From an uncultured Mollicutes bacterium (lineage in GTDB: Bacteria; Bacillota_I; Bacilli_A; RF39; UBA660): a stretch of 5,694 nt of DNA. The stretch is taken from assembly GCA_900557675.1 (NCBI GenBank), contig USTO01000043.1, forward strand, positions 1 through 5,694, read 5' to 3'. This document shows positions 1 to 5,387 of this stretch, piece by piece. Position 1 is the stretch's first letter, and each line of letters opens with the position of its first letter. The position numbers and the translations under genes are program-made. The notes beneath the pieces are model-generated. The model saw only the letters and a list, made by a program, of their open reading frames with translations. It did no database searches and was not told the DNA's origin.

Positions 1-743
1 TAGATATGGAAGGACAGAGTACTTGTCCAGATAGAGGTTTATATAGAATAATAGGGAGTATATATGAAGAAAATGCCGGTCAAAACTTAGTTAAAGTAAT
101 AAAAGCAACCACACTAACAAATGGAAATACTAAGACTTATGCATGGGATAGCGGTAATAACAATATATGGGCAACAATAACAAATGGAACTTATAGCAAT
201 AACCAAATAAGCGGATCAAATGTTATGAAACTCTTAAACAGTGGTGATTGGTGGAAAGGAACAAATAATTATCTTAATTATAGTTTAACAGAAAAAAGTA
301 AAAGTAAAGTTAATGTTAGTAGATTCTATTTAGGGGGGGATAATAGTAGTCCTAATACACAAGCAATATATGAATATGAAAGGGGAACAAAAAAATATAA
401 TAACGATAGACCACTATATTGGGATGGCTACGTAGGATTAATGTACCCAAGTGATTACGGATATGCTGCCGGAAGAACTTGTGCAACAGAAACTAGTTTA
501 GGTAGTTATAGTAGTAGTTGTAAATTAAAGGATTGGTTATTTAATTCAAGTAATTGGCAGTGGTTTATGACACCAAATTCAAACGATCCTAGTTTTGTTT
601 GGGTTTTATATTCGACAGGAAGTGTCTATAACAATCTTAACATTAATACCACTGGAGGTGTAACCCCAGTATTTTATCTAAGTCCTACTACATCTATTAA
701 ATTAGGTAAAGGGACTTATACAGCCCCATATATATTATCTTAA
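1..743 (+). CDS. Probable secreted/surface protein, 5'-partial (C-terminal region)
   Basis: The frame is open from the left edge (first full codon GAT at 3-5). The ATG at 6 has no room for a ribosome site, so I read this as the end of a longer gene. About 247 codons are visible. Early on there is an LYRIIGSIYEE motif followed by VKVIKATTL and AWDSGNNNIW; this 'RIIG...VKVIK...W' arrangement is one I associate with repetitive secreted or pilin-like proteins of uncultured gut Firmicutes, whose N-terminal signal or helix would lie upstream. The rest is rich in Asn, Ser, Tyr, Trp and Gly, with Cys at residues 159 and 172 (counting from the ATG at 6) that could form a disulfide. The end (GGVTPVFYLSP, then GKGTYTAPYIL) resembles the close of DUF6273- or C-type-lectin-like domains. 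No enzyme motif is seen. A G7 tract lies in the coding region at 333-339. Coding is secure; family and location are inferred. Confidence 0.8.
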   Translation, partial: DMEGQSTCPDRGLYRIIGSIYEENAGQNLVKVIKATTLTNGNTKTYAWDSGNNNIWATITNGTYSNNQISGSNVMKLLNSGDWWKGTNNYLNYSLTEKSKSKVNVSRFYLGGDNSSPNTQAIYEYERGTKKYNNDRPLYWDGYVGLMYPSDYGYAAGRTCATETSLGSYSSSCKLKDWLFNSSNWQWFMTPNSNDPSFVWVLYSTGSVYNNLNINTTGGVTPVFYLSPTTSIKLGKGTYTAPYILS

Positions 744-761
744 TATTTACTATACTATATA

Positions 762-780
762 TATTTACCCCCCAATAGGG
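762..780 (+). repeat. Inverted-repeat partner A (TATTTAC6AATAGGG)
   Basis: This 19 bp motif lies just after the first gene's stop codon. Its reverse complement recurs at 4699-4716 with one C fewer in the homopolymer (five instead of six) and every other base identical. Bases beyond the motif do not match on either side. Function unknown. Confidence 0.6.
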
Positions 781-784
781 AATT

Positions 785-813
785 AAAAAGAAGCCATATA
801 AGCTTCTTTCTTT
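785..813. terminator. Bidirectional intrinsic terminator between convergent genes
   Basis: AAAGAAGC (787-794) pairs with GCTTCTTT (802-809) around a 7-base loop. On the plus strand the stem is followed by TTTCTTTA-like sequence. On the minus strand it is followed by TTTTTAATT. It lies between the plus-strand stop at 741-743 and the minus-strand stop at 812-814, so it probably serves both genes. Confidence 0.8.
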
Positions 814-2059
814 ACTTAGATACTGGAAGAACACTAATAGACCTTGCCACTTCGAGTAGGGAAGAAGTAGCGAGAGTATCACTCGTGATGTAGTACTGCG
901 TTCCATTACTAATCCAGTTCACTGAATTATCATTCACAATAGCAACAGCATCTAGAAGAAGTTCCAATTCCCCGTACGTCGGAATAATCTCGTGATCCTT
1001 ACTTCTCGTGACCGTCTCTTCTACGAGTGTAAACGGATTATCACCCTCAAACGTTAGAATTAATCTCTGTCCTGTATCCGTTTTAAACTTTTCTGTGCCC
1101 TTTAAGTATGTGTTACTAGGAAGATACATAGGATAAATAACATCATCTAAACTAGCCGTTTCCTTAGTCTCTGTCTTACTACTATCCTCATTAGTATTGG
1201 TATTAGTGTTAGTATTAGTATTAGTGTTAGTATTAGTATTAGTGTTACTATTACTATTCATATTAGAATTATCACTAGTATCACTATTATCCCCATTAAG
1301 GTTACCCCTGTCATTATCACTGTCCTTAACACTACTATCACTATTACTATTATTATTCATATTAGAGTTATCATTACTATTACTATTACTATTCATATTT
1401 CCATTATCAACACTCGATTTCTCTCTTGCTTCTGTAACATCAATAATACTACTCAAATCAAAATAATCATCACTAAATCCCTTATTCCAATCAATCCTAT
1501 TATACTTCATCTTAATCTGTGTATTATTATCCTTATCCAAAACCCTAACCACATCAATATTAAGCTTCTTATCCAAAGAAATAGACTGCTTAACTAACTT
1601 CTCATTATTAGGATAAACAACCTTCGTCGTAAAAACATACCCCTTATCATTCTTTTCAAAACTCCTGCCATCCTCATTACTCATATCCTCTATCAAAGAT
1701 TTAAGCAAATAAACTTGCGAATTATTATAAGGCCAGTCACTCTGAAATTTAAAACTCTTATTAAGCGAAGGCGTAACCACATAAACCCCATCACTATTCC
1801 TTAAAATAACCTGCGTATGATCATTAGACGTATTAGTCAAAACAACCTTGTAATTATCCTTTTCCTTGAAAGATACCTCAACACTGTAAGTGTAAATATC
1901 TTCGTTATTAGTAATCTCCATTTCCCCTTGTACAAAGTACGAATTTGCCTTATTTAGCTTATTTTCCAGTTCCTTAACAATATCCCTTTCATTATAAGAC
2001 TTACATCCCGTAAGAAGAAAGACACCACATAAAACCAAAGTAAGTACAACTCTTTTCAT
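812..2059 (-). CDS. Lipoprotein with LolA-like domain, Asn-Thr repeat linker and C-terminal DUF4367-like domain
   Basis: This 415-residue protein starts at ATG 2059, preceded by GAGGTG (2064-2069) four bases upstream. Residues 1-18 form a lipoprotein signal peptide (KR, hydrophobic core) ending in the lipobox LTGC, so Cys19 should be lipidated and the protein anchored on the outer face of the membrane. Residues about 24-210 have the pattern of a LolA/GerS-like fold, with alternating strands such as YFVQGEMEI, YKVVLTN and GVYVVTPSLNKSFKFQSDW. Residues about 211-306 are a low-complexity linker of Asn, Ser, Asp and Thr with an Asn-Thr dipeptide run at 272-290. Residues about 307-415 (from VIYPMYLPSNTYLKGTEKF) form a second globular domain resembling DUF4367 in Bacillus YdcC-type proteins. 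The substrate is unknown; a lipid-binding or envelope-sensing role is inference from the fold. Signal and lipobox are clear, the domain names are from memory of family patterns. Confidence 0.88.
   Translation of the reverse strand: MKRVVLTLVLCGVFLLTGCKSYNERDIVKELENKLNKANSYFVQGEMEITNNEDIYTYSVEVSFKEKDNYKVVLTNTSNDHTQVILRNSDGVYVVTPSLNKSFKFQSDWPYNNSQVYLLKSLIEDMSNEDGRSFEKNDKGYVFTTKVVYPNNEKLVKQSISLDKKLNIDVVRVLDKDNNTQIKMKYNRIDWNKGFSDDYFDLSSIIDVTEAREKSSVDNGNMNSNSNSNDNSNMNNNSNSDSSVKDSDNDRGNLNGDNSDTSDNSNMNSNSNTNTNTNTNTNTNTNTNTNEDSSKTETKETASLDDVIYPMYLPSNTYLKGTEKFKTDTGQRLILTFEGDNPFTLVEETVTRSKDHEIIPTYGELELLLDAVAIVNDNSVNWISNGTQYYITSDTLATSSLLEVARSISVLPVSK
1190..1246 (-). repeat. In-frame minisatellite encoding an Asn-Thr run
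   Basis: On the coding strand, 6-base units (AATACT or AACACT) are tandemly repeated with a partial 18-base higher-order period. They encode residues 272-290 of the lipoprotein, nine Asn-Thr pairs plus one Asn. Each unit is two codons, so gain or loss of units would change linker length without shifting the frame. A related Asn-Ser-rich stretch continues upstream in the protein (residues about 219-271). Confidence 0.85.
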
Positions 2060-2107
2060 TTTTCACCTCATTCATCTTTCTGATAAAATATATGTATTCC
2101 ATTATCC

Positions 2108-2137
2108 ATTATGATACCAAATAAAAATTTTTGTATA
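2108..2137 (-). promoter_or_regulatory. Candidate promoter of the lipoprotein gene
   Basis: On the minus strand, TATACA (2132-2137) and CATAAT (2108-2113) are separated by 18 bases and match the -35 and -10 consensus at four and five of six positions. Alternatives in this AT-rich stretch (for example GATAAT nearer the gene) cannot be excluded. Confidence 0.35.
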
Positions 2138-2139
2138 AT
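2112..2139 (+). promoter_or_regulatory. Candidate promoter of the DUF378 gene
   Basis: A perfect -10 box TATAAT (2134-2139) follows a weak -35 TGATAC (2112-2117) with a 16-base spacer. Transcription would start near 2146, leaving a leader of about 45 bases before the ATG at 2193. The elements overlap those of the candidate minus-strand promoter. Confidence 0.5.
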
Positions 2140-2192
2140 TTTGAAGTTTCTGTAAAAAATACTAATAGCAATAACAATAAAGGAGGAAAAAA

Positions 2193-2390
2193 ATGAATAC
2201 GCTACTAAAAGTTTGCCTTGTAATAAGTACTATCGGTGCCATAAACTGGGGTTTAGTTGGAATACTCAACTTTAACCTAGTCGAATACCTATTCGGGGAT
2301 GGAACCCTATTTACAAGAATAGTATATATCCTAGTAATGGTATCAGGCCTCGTTAGCCTAATGATATTACCAAAAGATCTAGATAGATAG
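2193..2390 (+). CDS. DUF378 family small membrane protein (YuzA-like)
   Basis: This 65-residue protein has an excellent ribosome site, AGGAGG at 2181-2186, six bases before the ATG. Two membrane segments are visible (about residues 5-25 and 40-60). The sequence carries the DUF378 signature: an ISTIGAINWGLVGI-type segment, then FNLVEYLFGDGT and a TRIVYILVMVSGL-type second helix. The length is normal for the family, whose best-known member is Bacillus YuzA; the function is unknown. It stands alone, divergent from the lipoprotein gene, with its own terminator directly after the stop. Family assignment is confident; no role can be given. Confidence 0.9.
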   Translation: MNTLLKVCLVISTIGAINWGLVGILNFNLVEYLFGDGTLFTRIVYILVMVSGLVSLMILPKDLDR

Positions 2391-2417
2391 CACCCCCACG
2401 GATGCTTTCTTTCTTTA
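2389..2417 (+). terminator. Intrinsic terminator of the DUF378 gene
   Basis: AGCACC (2389-2394) pairs with GGATGCT (2400-2406) with one bulged A and a 5-base loop. It is followed by TTTCTTTCTTTA. The stem begins inside the TAG stop codon. The bulge makes it modest in strength. Confidence 0.6.
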
Positions 2418-2422
2418 TATAT

Positions 2423-2457
2423 AAAAAAAGATGAGTAGAAAATATACCTTTCCACTC
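2423..2457 (-). terminator. Intrinsic terminator of the rubrerythrin gene
   Basis: Read on the minus strand, GAGTGGAAA (complement of 2449-2457) pairs with TTTCTACTC (complement of 2433-2441) as nine pairs including one G-U, around a 7-base loop. It is followed by ATCTTTTTTT. This is a strong terminator about 33 bases beyond the rubrerythrin stop codon. Confidence 0.8.
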
Positions 2458-2466
2458 AAACCTCTA

Positions 2467-2499
2467 ATATACTAATAATTTCCTATATACTAATAATTT
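2467..2499. repeat. 15 bp direct repeat, 18 bp period, over the rubrerythrin stop codon
   Basis: ATATACTAATAATTT occurs at 2467-2481 and again at 2485-2499. The second copy contains the rubrerythrin stop codon (complement of 2490-2492). The 18-base period is in frame, so the copy further from the gene carries a second in-frame TAG. It looks like a small recent tandem duplication. Confidence 0.7.
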
Positions 2500-3029
2500 T
2501 CGGCCTTAATTTCAAAATAACTTTGCGGATGAGCACAAATAGGGCAAACCGCTGGAGCATCTTTACCAATCACAATATGACCACAGTTTCTACATTTCCA
2601 GATCTTATCACCATCTCTAGAAAATACTATGCCACCCTCAATATTTGAGATTAATTTTCTATACCTCTCCTCGTGTTCTTTCTCTATCTTGGCAACACCC
2701 TCAAATAGAAAAGCAATCCTTTCAAAGCCCTCTTCTCTAGCTTCCTTAGCCATTCTATCATACATATCGGTCCATTCAAAGTTTTCACCATTAGCAGCAT
2801 CAGCAAGATTAACCAAAGTATCAGGAATCATCCCATTATGAAGTTCCTTAAACCACATCTTAGCATGTTCCATTTCATTATTAGCCGTTTCCTCAAAGAT
2901 AGCAGCAATCTGCTCATAACCATCTTTTCTAGCCTTACTAGCATAATAAGTATACTTGTTCCTAGCTTGACTTTCTCCTGCAAAAGCCTCCATTAAATTC
3001 TTCTCTGTCTTACTTCCTTTAAGTTCCAT
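2490..3029 (-). CDS. rbr: Rubrerythrin
   Basis: This 179-residue non-haem iron protein would reduce hydrogen peroxide in the cytoplasm, taking electrons through its rubredoxin centre; this is the usual role in anaerobes. Residues 1-about 130 are the ferritin-like four-helix domain with all diiron ligands visible: Glu19 (FAGES), Glu52 and His55 (NEMEH), Glu82 and Glu85 (GENFE), Glu116 and His119 (EKEH). Residues about 140-179 are the rubredoxin-like domain, with Cys146/Cys149 (WKCRNCGH) and Cys162/Cys165 (VCPICAHP) for the single iron. I chose the ATG at 3029 because AGGAGG (3034-3039) lies four bases upstream and the protein then begins [12 protein letters not shown], as in typical rubrerythrins. 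The frame is open for 23 more codons to an ATG at 3098, but that one would precede the promoter. The gene is monocistronic, with a strong terminator, and divergent from the deacetylase gene. Confidence 0.97.
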   Translation of the reverse strand: MELKGSKTEKNLMEAFAGESQARNKYTYYASKARKDGYEQIAAIFEETANNEMEHAKMWFKELHNGMIPDTLVNLADAANGENFEWTDMYDRMAKEAREEGFERIAFLFEGVAKIEKEHEERYRKLISNIEGGIVFSRDGDKIWKCRNCGHIVIGKDAPAVCPICAHPQSYFEIKAENY

Positions 3030-3057
3030 ATTTCCTCCTTTATAAATATATAATATA

Positions 3058-3068
3058 TGCCCTTGGCA
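3058..3068. promoter_or_regulatory. Short dyad TGCC-N3-GGCA at the rubrerythrin transcription start
   Basis: TGCC (3058-3061) and GGCA (3065-3068) form a perfect 4 bp inverted repeat with a 3-base centre. It is the most GC-rich patch in an otherwise AT-only intergenic region and sits at about +1 to +12 of the predicted minus-strand transcript. It could be an operator or a small leader hairpin. It is too short to be sure. Confidence 0.3.
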
Positions 3069-3075
3069 CACCATA

Positions 3076-3084
3076 ATTATATCA
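3076..3084 (-). promoter_or_regulatory. rbr: Extended -10 promoter of rubrerythrin
   Basis: On the minus strand TGATATAAT (complement of 3076-3084) is an extended -10 element (TGn plus a perfect TATAAT). No good -35 box is present 17 bases upstream, which is usual for extended -10 promoters. The start would be near 3069, about 40 bases before the ATG at 3029. Confidence 0.6.
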
Positions 3085-3155
3085 TAATAATAAACCATAT
3101 ACTACAAAAATACCAAAACTTTCACAAACTTTTTACCAATAAAAAAATAAATATA

Positions 3156-3164
3156 TGTTATAAT
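3156..3164 (+). promoter_or_regulatory. Extended -10 promoter of the deacetylase gene
   Basis: TGTTATAAT is TGn plus a perfect TATAAT. A recognisable -35 at the right spacing is lacking. Transcription would start near 3171, about 23 bases before the ATG at 3194. It is separate from the divergent rubrerythrin promoter by about 75 bases. Confidence 0.6.
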
Positions 3165-3193
3165 AAATAAAGAAATAAAAAGGAGTATGCAGT

Positions 3194-4618
3194 ATGAAGA
3201 CAAAAGATAAAATAAAAATAACCCTCAAACATCCCTATACAATAATCACTATAACAATATTACTAGTATTAACAACCATCATATTAGTAACCTATCCCCA
3301 TATAAAACTAAAAGGAACAAATCCCACTAAAGTAACCTATCCAAACTCTTACAAAGAACAAGGCGTAACCACCCCCAAATACCAAAAAAACCTCCTCTCC
3401 AAAGTAAAAATAAAAAACAATATCGACGAAACCAAACTAGGAGAGTACCAAGTAACCTACACCTATCCCTATCTCATTTTCAAACTAAAAAAAACAAGGA
3501 ACGTAATAATAATCGATAAAACCGCTCCGCAAATAACCCTTCAAGGAAATGCCGAAACAACCGTCTGCCCCGCCCAAACCTATAAAGAAGAAGGCTACAC
3601 CGCCCTCGATAACTACGATGGCGACATAACAAATAAAGTAAAAAGAAACGAAGAGGAGGACTACATAACCTATACCGTAAAAGATACCTCAAAAAACAAA
3701 ACAACCATTAAAAGAAAACTCATATACGAAGACAACCAGCCTCCTCTTCTAGCCCTACAGGGACCCACTACCATATATCTAAAACAAGGAACGACCTATA
3801 AAGAGAAAGGCTATACCGCTAGTGATAACTGTGATGGAGATCTAACAAATAATGTCAAAGTAGAAGGAACCATAAATACAAATCAAGAAGGAACCAATAA
3901 ATTAACATATACCGTAAAAGATAAATCCGGAAACGAAACAATTATGCAAAGAACCATTATCGTAACCAGTAACAAACAAGAAAGTAGGGGAGTAATATAC
4001 CTAACATTTGATGATGGCCCCAGTTATACAACCACCCCCAAAGTCTTAGAAATACTAAAAGAAGAAAATATCAAAGCAACCTTCTTTGTAATAGGAACAT
4101 CACCCTCATTTAACGAATATGTAAAAAGAGAATACAACGAAGGACACACCATAGCCTTGCATTCCAATACCCATAACTATAGCACCGTCTATTCCAGTCC
4201 TAGTGCCTATTGGGCCGATTTAACGCAAATCCAAAATAAAGTAAATAACATAATAGGAATAAAACCCACAATAATAAGATTTCCAGGAGGAAGTAGCAAT
4301 ACCGTAAGTAGAAGGTACTATAACGGTATAATGACTATACTAACTAAAGAAGTAACAAATAACGGCTATCACTATTTCGATTGGAATGTCCTCTCTGGAG
4401 ATGCCGGTGATGTATCTTCTAGTGCCGAAGTCTATAATAACGTAACAAGTGCTCTAAGCCATAATCGGGCTAACGTCGTCCTAATGCACGACTTTGAAAA
4501 CAACAATTATACCCTCGGAGCCCTAAGAGATATAATAAAATATGCCAAAGCAAACGGATACACCTTTGATAAAATAACCGAAAATACCAAAGAAGTACAT
4601 CATCAAGTAAATAATTAG
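3194..4618 (+). CDS. Membrane-anchored polysaccharide deacetylase (CE4/NodB) with Ig-like DUF5011 repeats
   Basis: This 474-residue protein is probably a peptidoglycan N-acetylglucosamine deacetylase acting outside the membrane. The start is set by AGGAG (3181-3185), eight bases before the ATG. Residues about 16-34 form one membrane segment after a basic N-terminus. Three Ig-like units follow: a degenerate one (about 40-108) and two DUF5011-type units (about 110-178 and 184-258) with the DNYDGDITN and DNCDGDLTN motifs. The NodB catalytic domain covers about 265-460 with every CE4 motif intact: TFDDGP (Asp273 as base, Asp274 as metal ligand), HSNTH (His333, His337), RFPGG (372-376), DWN (396-398) and the MHD motif with His432. 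An active metal-dependent enzyme is therefore expected. In Gram-positives, deacetylation of this kind lowers lysozyme sensitivity (family knowledge). The Ig units may hold the catalytic domain away from the membrane. Substrate choice cannot be read from sequence; xylan or other glycans remain possible. Confidence 0.93.
   Translation: MKTKDKIKITLKHPYTIITITILLVLTTIILVTYPHIKLKGTNPTKVTYPNSYKEQGVTTPKYQKNLLSKVKIKNNIDETKLGEYQVTYTYPYLIFKLKKTRNVIIIDKTAPQITLQGNAETTVCPAQTYKEEGYTALDNYDGDITNKVKRNEEEDYITYTVKDTSKNKTTIKRKLIYEDNQPPLLALQGPTTIYLKQGTTYKEKGYTASDNCDGDLTNNVKVEGTINTNQEGTNKLTYTVKDKSGNETIMQRTIIVTSNKQESRGVIYLTFDDGPSYTTTPKVLEILKEENIKATFFVIGTSPSFNEYVKREYNEGHTIALHSNTHNYSTVYSSPSAYWADLTQIQNKVNNIIGIKPTIIRFPGGSSNTVSRRYYNGIMTILTKEVTNNGYHYFDWNVLSGDAGDVSSSAEVYNNVTSALSHNRANVVLMHDFENNNYTLGALRDIIKYAKANGYTFDKITENTKEVHHQVNN
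3578..3856 (+). repeat. Diverged internal duplication encoding two Ig-like units
   Basis: Bases 3578-3640 and 3794-3856 align without gaps at about 49 of 63 positions by my hand count. Both start ACC TAT AAA and end in an ACA AAT codon pair. They encode the matching TYKE...GYTA...DN.DGD..TN cores of the second and third Ig-like units. The unit length is 72 residues (216 bases). Confidence 0.8.
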
Positions 4619-4642
4619 GCTTATATAGGAGTGCCATTGAAA

Positions 4643-4690
4643 TTCACTGACAGTTTTGCCGTTAATTTTCAGTGAAATGTTGTATTTTTA
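4643..4690 (+). terminator. Possible terminator of the deacetylase gene
   Basis: TTCACTGA (4643-4650) pairs perfectly with TCAGTGAA (4669-4676), followed by ATGTTGTATTTTTA. The 18-base loop is large and the T-rich tail starts several bases after the stem, so this is a weak candidate. It may instead be a regulatory dyad. Confidence 0.4.
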
Positions 4691-4698
4691 CCAAAGGG

Positions 4699-4716
4699 CC
4701 CTATTGGGGGTAAATA
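4699..4716 (-). repeat. Inverted-repeat partner B (CCCTATTG5TAAATA)
   Basis: This is the reverse complement of the motif at 762-780, with five instead of six bases in the C/G run. It lies in the gap after the deacetylase gene, within an imperfect dyad (TTTACC at 4687-4692 against GGTAAA at 4709-4714). Function unknown. Confidence 0.6.
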
Positions 4717-4727
4717 AAAATCAAAAT

Positions 4728-4756
4728 TTGTAAATTAAAAAATTATGTGGTATTAT
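4728..4756 (+). promoter_or_regulatory. Promoter of the two-TM protein gene
   Basis: TTGTAA (4728-4733) and TATTAT (4751-4756) are spaced by exactly 17 bases, and TGG before the -10 adds an extended -10. Transcription would begin near 4763, about 22 bases before the ATG at 4785. Confidence 0.65.
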
Positions 4757-4784
4757 ATATACAACGAATGTGACAGAGGTGTTT

Positions 4785-5387
4785 ATGAAAAATAGTGAAA
4801 AATTTTTAAAGAAACTGAAATTAGTTATAGTATCCCATATCATTACAGCCCTATTAATAATAGGCTTTCTAACAAAAATAGTTCTTATAGATTTACTTCC
4901 ATATATAGAAAAAAAATACGTAATTTACTCTTATATAATACTAGTGATATTTATATTAATAATTCTCTATGAAATAATTACTACTAGATATAATTATTCA
5001 ATGACCGAAAAAAGAATGATATGTGATGAACTAGATAATAAATTAGATAAAGAATTTCCAAGATACGGCTTATATATAACAGAAAACTATATAGTACATA
5101 CAAGTAAACCTTATGACATATATAATGTAGTTGCTGTGCCAATAGAAAAAATAGATGGAATATATATAGGAAAAGTTATAATAAGGTCAGGTAAACCAAG
5201 AAAATACAGTTTAATTTTAACAAGTGGTACTAAAATATATTATGTAATAACTACAGATCCTTTATACAAGGAAAAAGTAGCAAGGATAGATGAAATAGGA
5301 AATTACTTGTTAGAAAGATGCTTTAATGCTGAAAGACTATCCTATTCTAGGGTCCATAGAGTGAAAAATCGCCAAAATTCGTTCTAA
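4785..5387 (+). CDS. Two-TM membrane protein of unknown function
   Basis: I do not recognise this 200-residue protein. The ATG at 4785 is preferred because GAGG (4776-4779) lies five bases upstream. An in-frame GTG at 4770 would add five residues but has no ribosome site and sits almost at the predicted transcription start. A Lys-rich N-terminus is followed by two membrane segments (about residues 13-35 and 45-65), a charged, probably helical stretch (70-92), and a strand-rich soluble part (about 94-160: YGLYITENYIVH, VVAVPIEKIDGIYI, KYSLILTSGTKIYYV). A basic tail (RVHRVKNRQNSF) follows. Positive-inside charge places both ends in the cytoplasm. Two TM segments plus a small beta-rich cytoplasmic domain recall bacterial PH-like-domain membrane proteins; this is a weak inference. 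The last ten codons and the stop lie inside the inverted-repeat element at 5353-5430, so the present C-terminus may have been set by that element. Confidence 0.85.
   Translation: MKNSEKFLKKLKLVIVSHIITALLIIGFLTKIVLIDLLPYIEKKYVIYSYIILVIFILIILYEIITTRYNYSMTEKRMICDELDNKLDKEFPRYGLYITENYIVHTSKPYDIYNVVAVPIEKIDGIYIGKVIIRSGKPRKYSLILTSGTKIYYVITTDPLYKEKVARIDEIGNYLLERCFNAERLSYSRVHRVKNRQNSF

Noticed and set aside
1197..1466. Plus-strand open frame encoding a Leu/Val-rich 89-residue peptide
   Set aside because: It is the antisense of the Asn-Thr/Asn-Ser repeat in the lipoprotein gene, has no ribosome site, and its composition is explained entirely by the repeat.
3069..3095. PerR box in the rubrerythrin promoter
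   Set aside because: The AT-rich palindrome-like sequence around the -10 matches one half-site loosely but not the 7-1-7 arrangement in the correct orientation.
3030..3098. Upstream extension of rubrerythrin to the ATG at 3098
   Set aside because: The added residues do not match the family, the ATG at 3029 has an ideal ribosome site, and the promoter lies inside the extension.
3480..3704. Minus-strand open frame rich in Arg/Leu inside the deacetylase gene
   Set aside because: It is antisense to conserved Ig-like coding sequence, with no ribosome site or promoter.
812..4618. GerS-like lipoprotein plus deacetylase as a spore-cortex (muramic lactam) module
   Set aside because: The lipoprotein is only loosely LolA/GerS-like, no CwlD-type amidase is present, the deacetylase has Ig-like units unlike spore PdaA, and the two genes are separated by two unrelated ones in opposite orientation.
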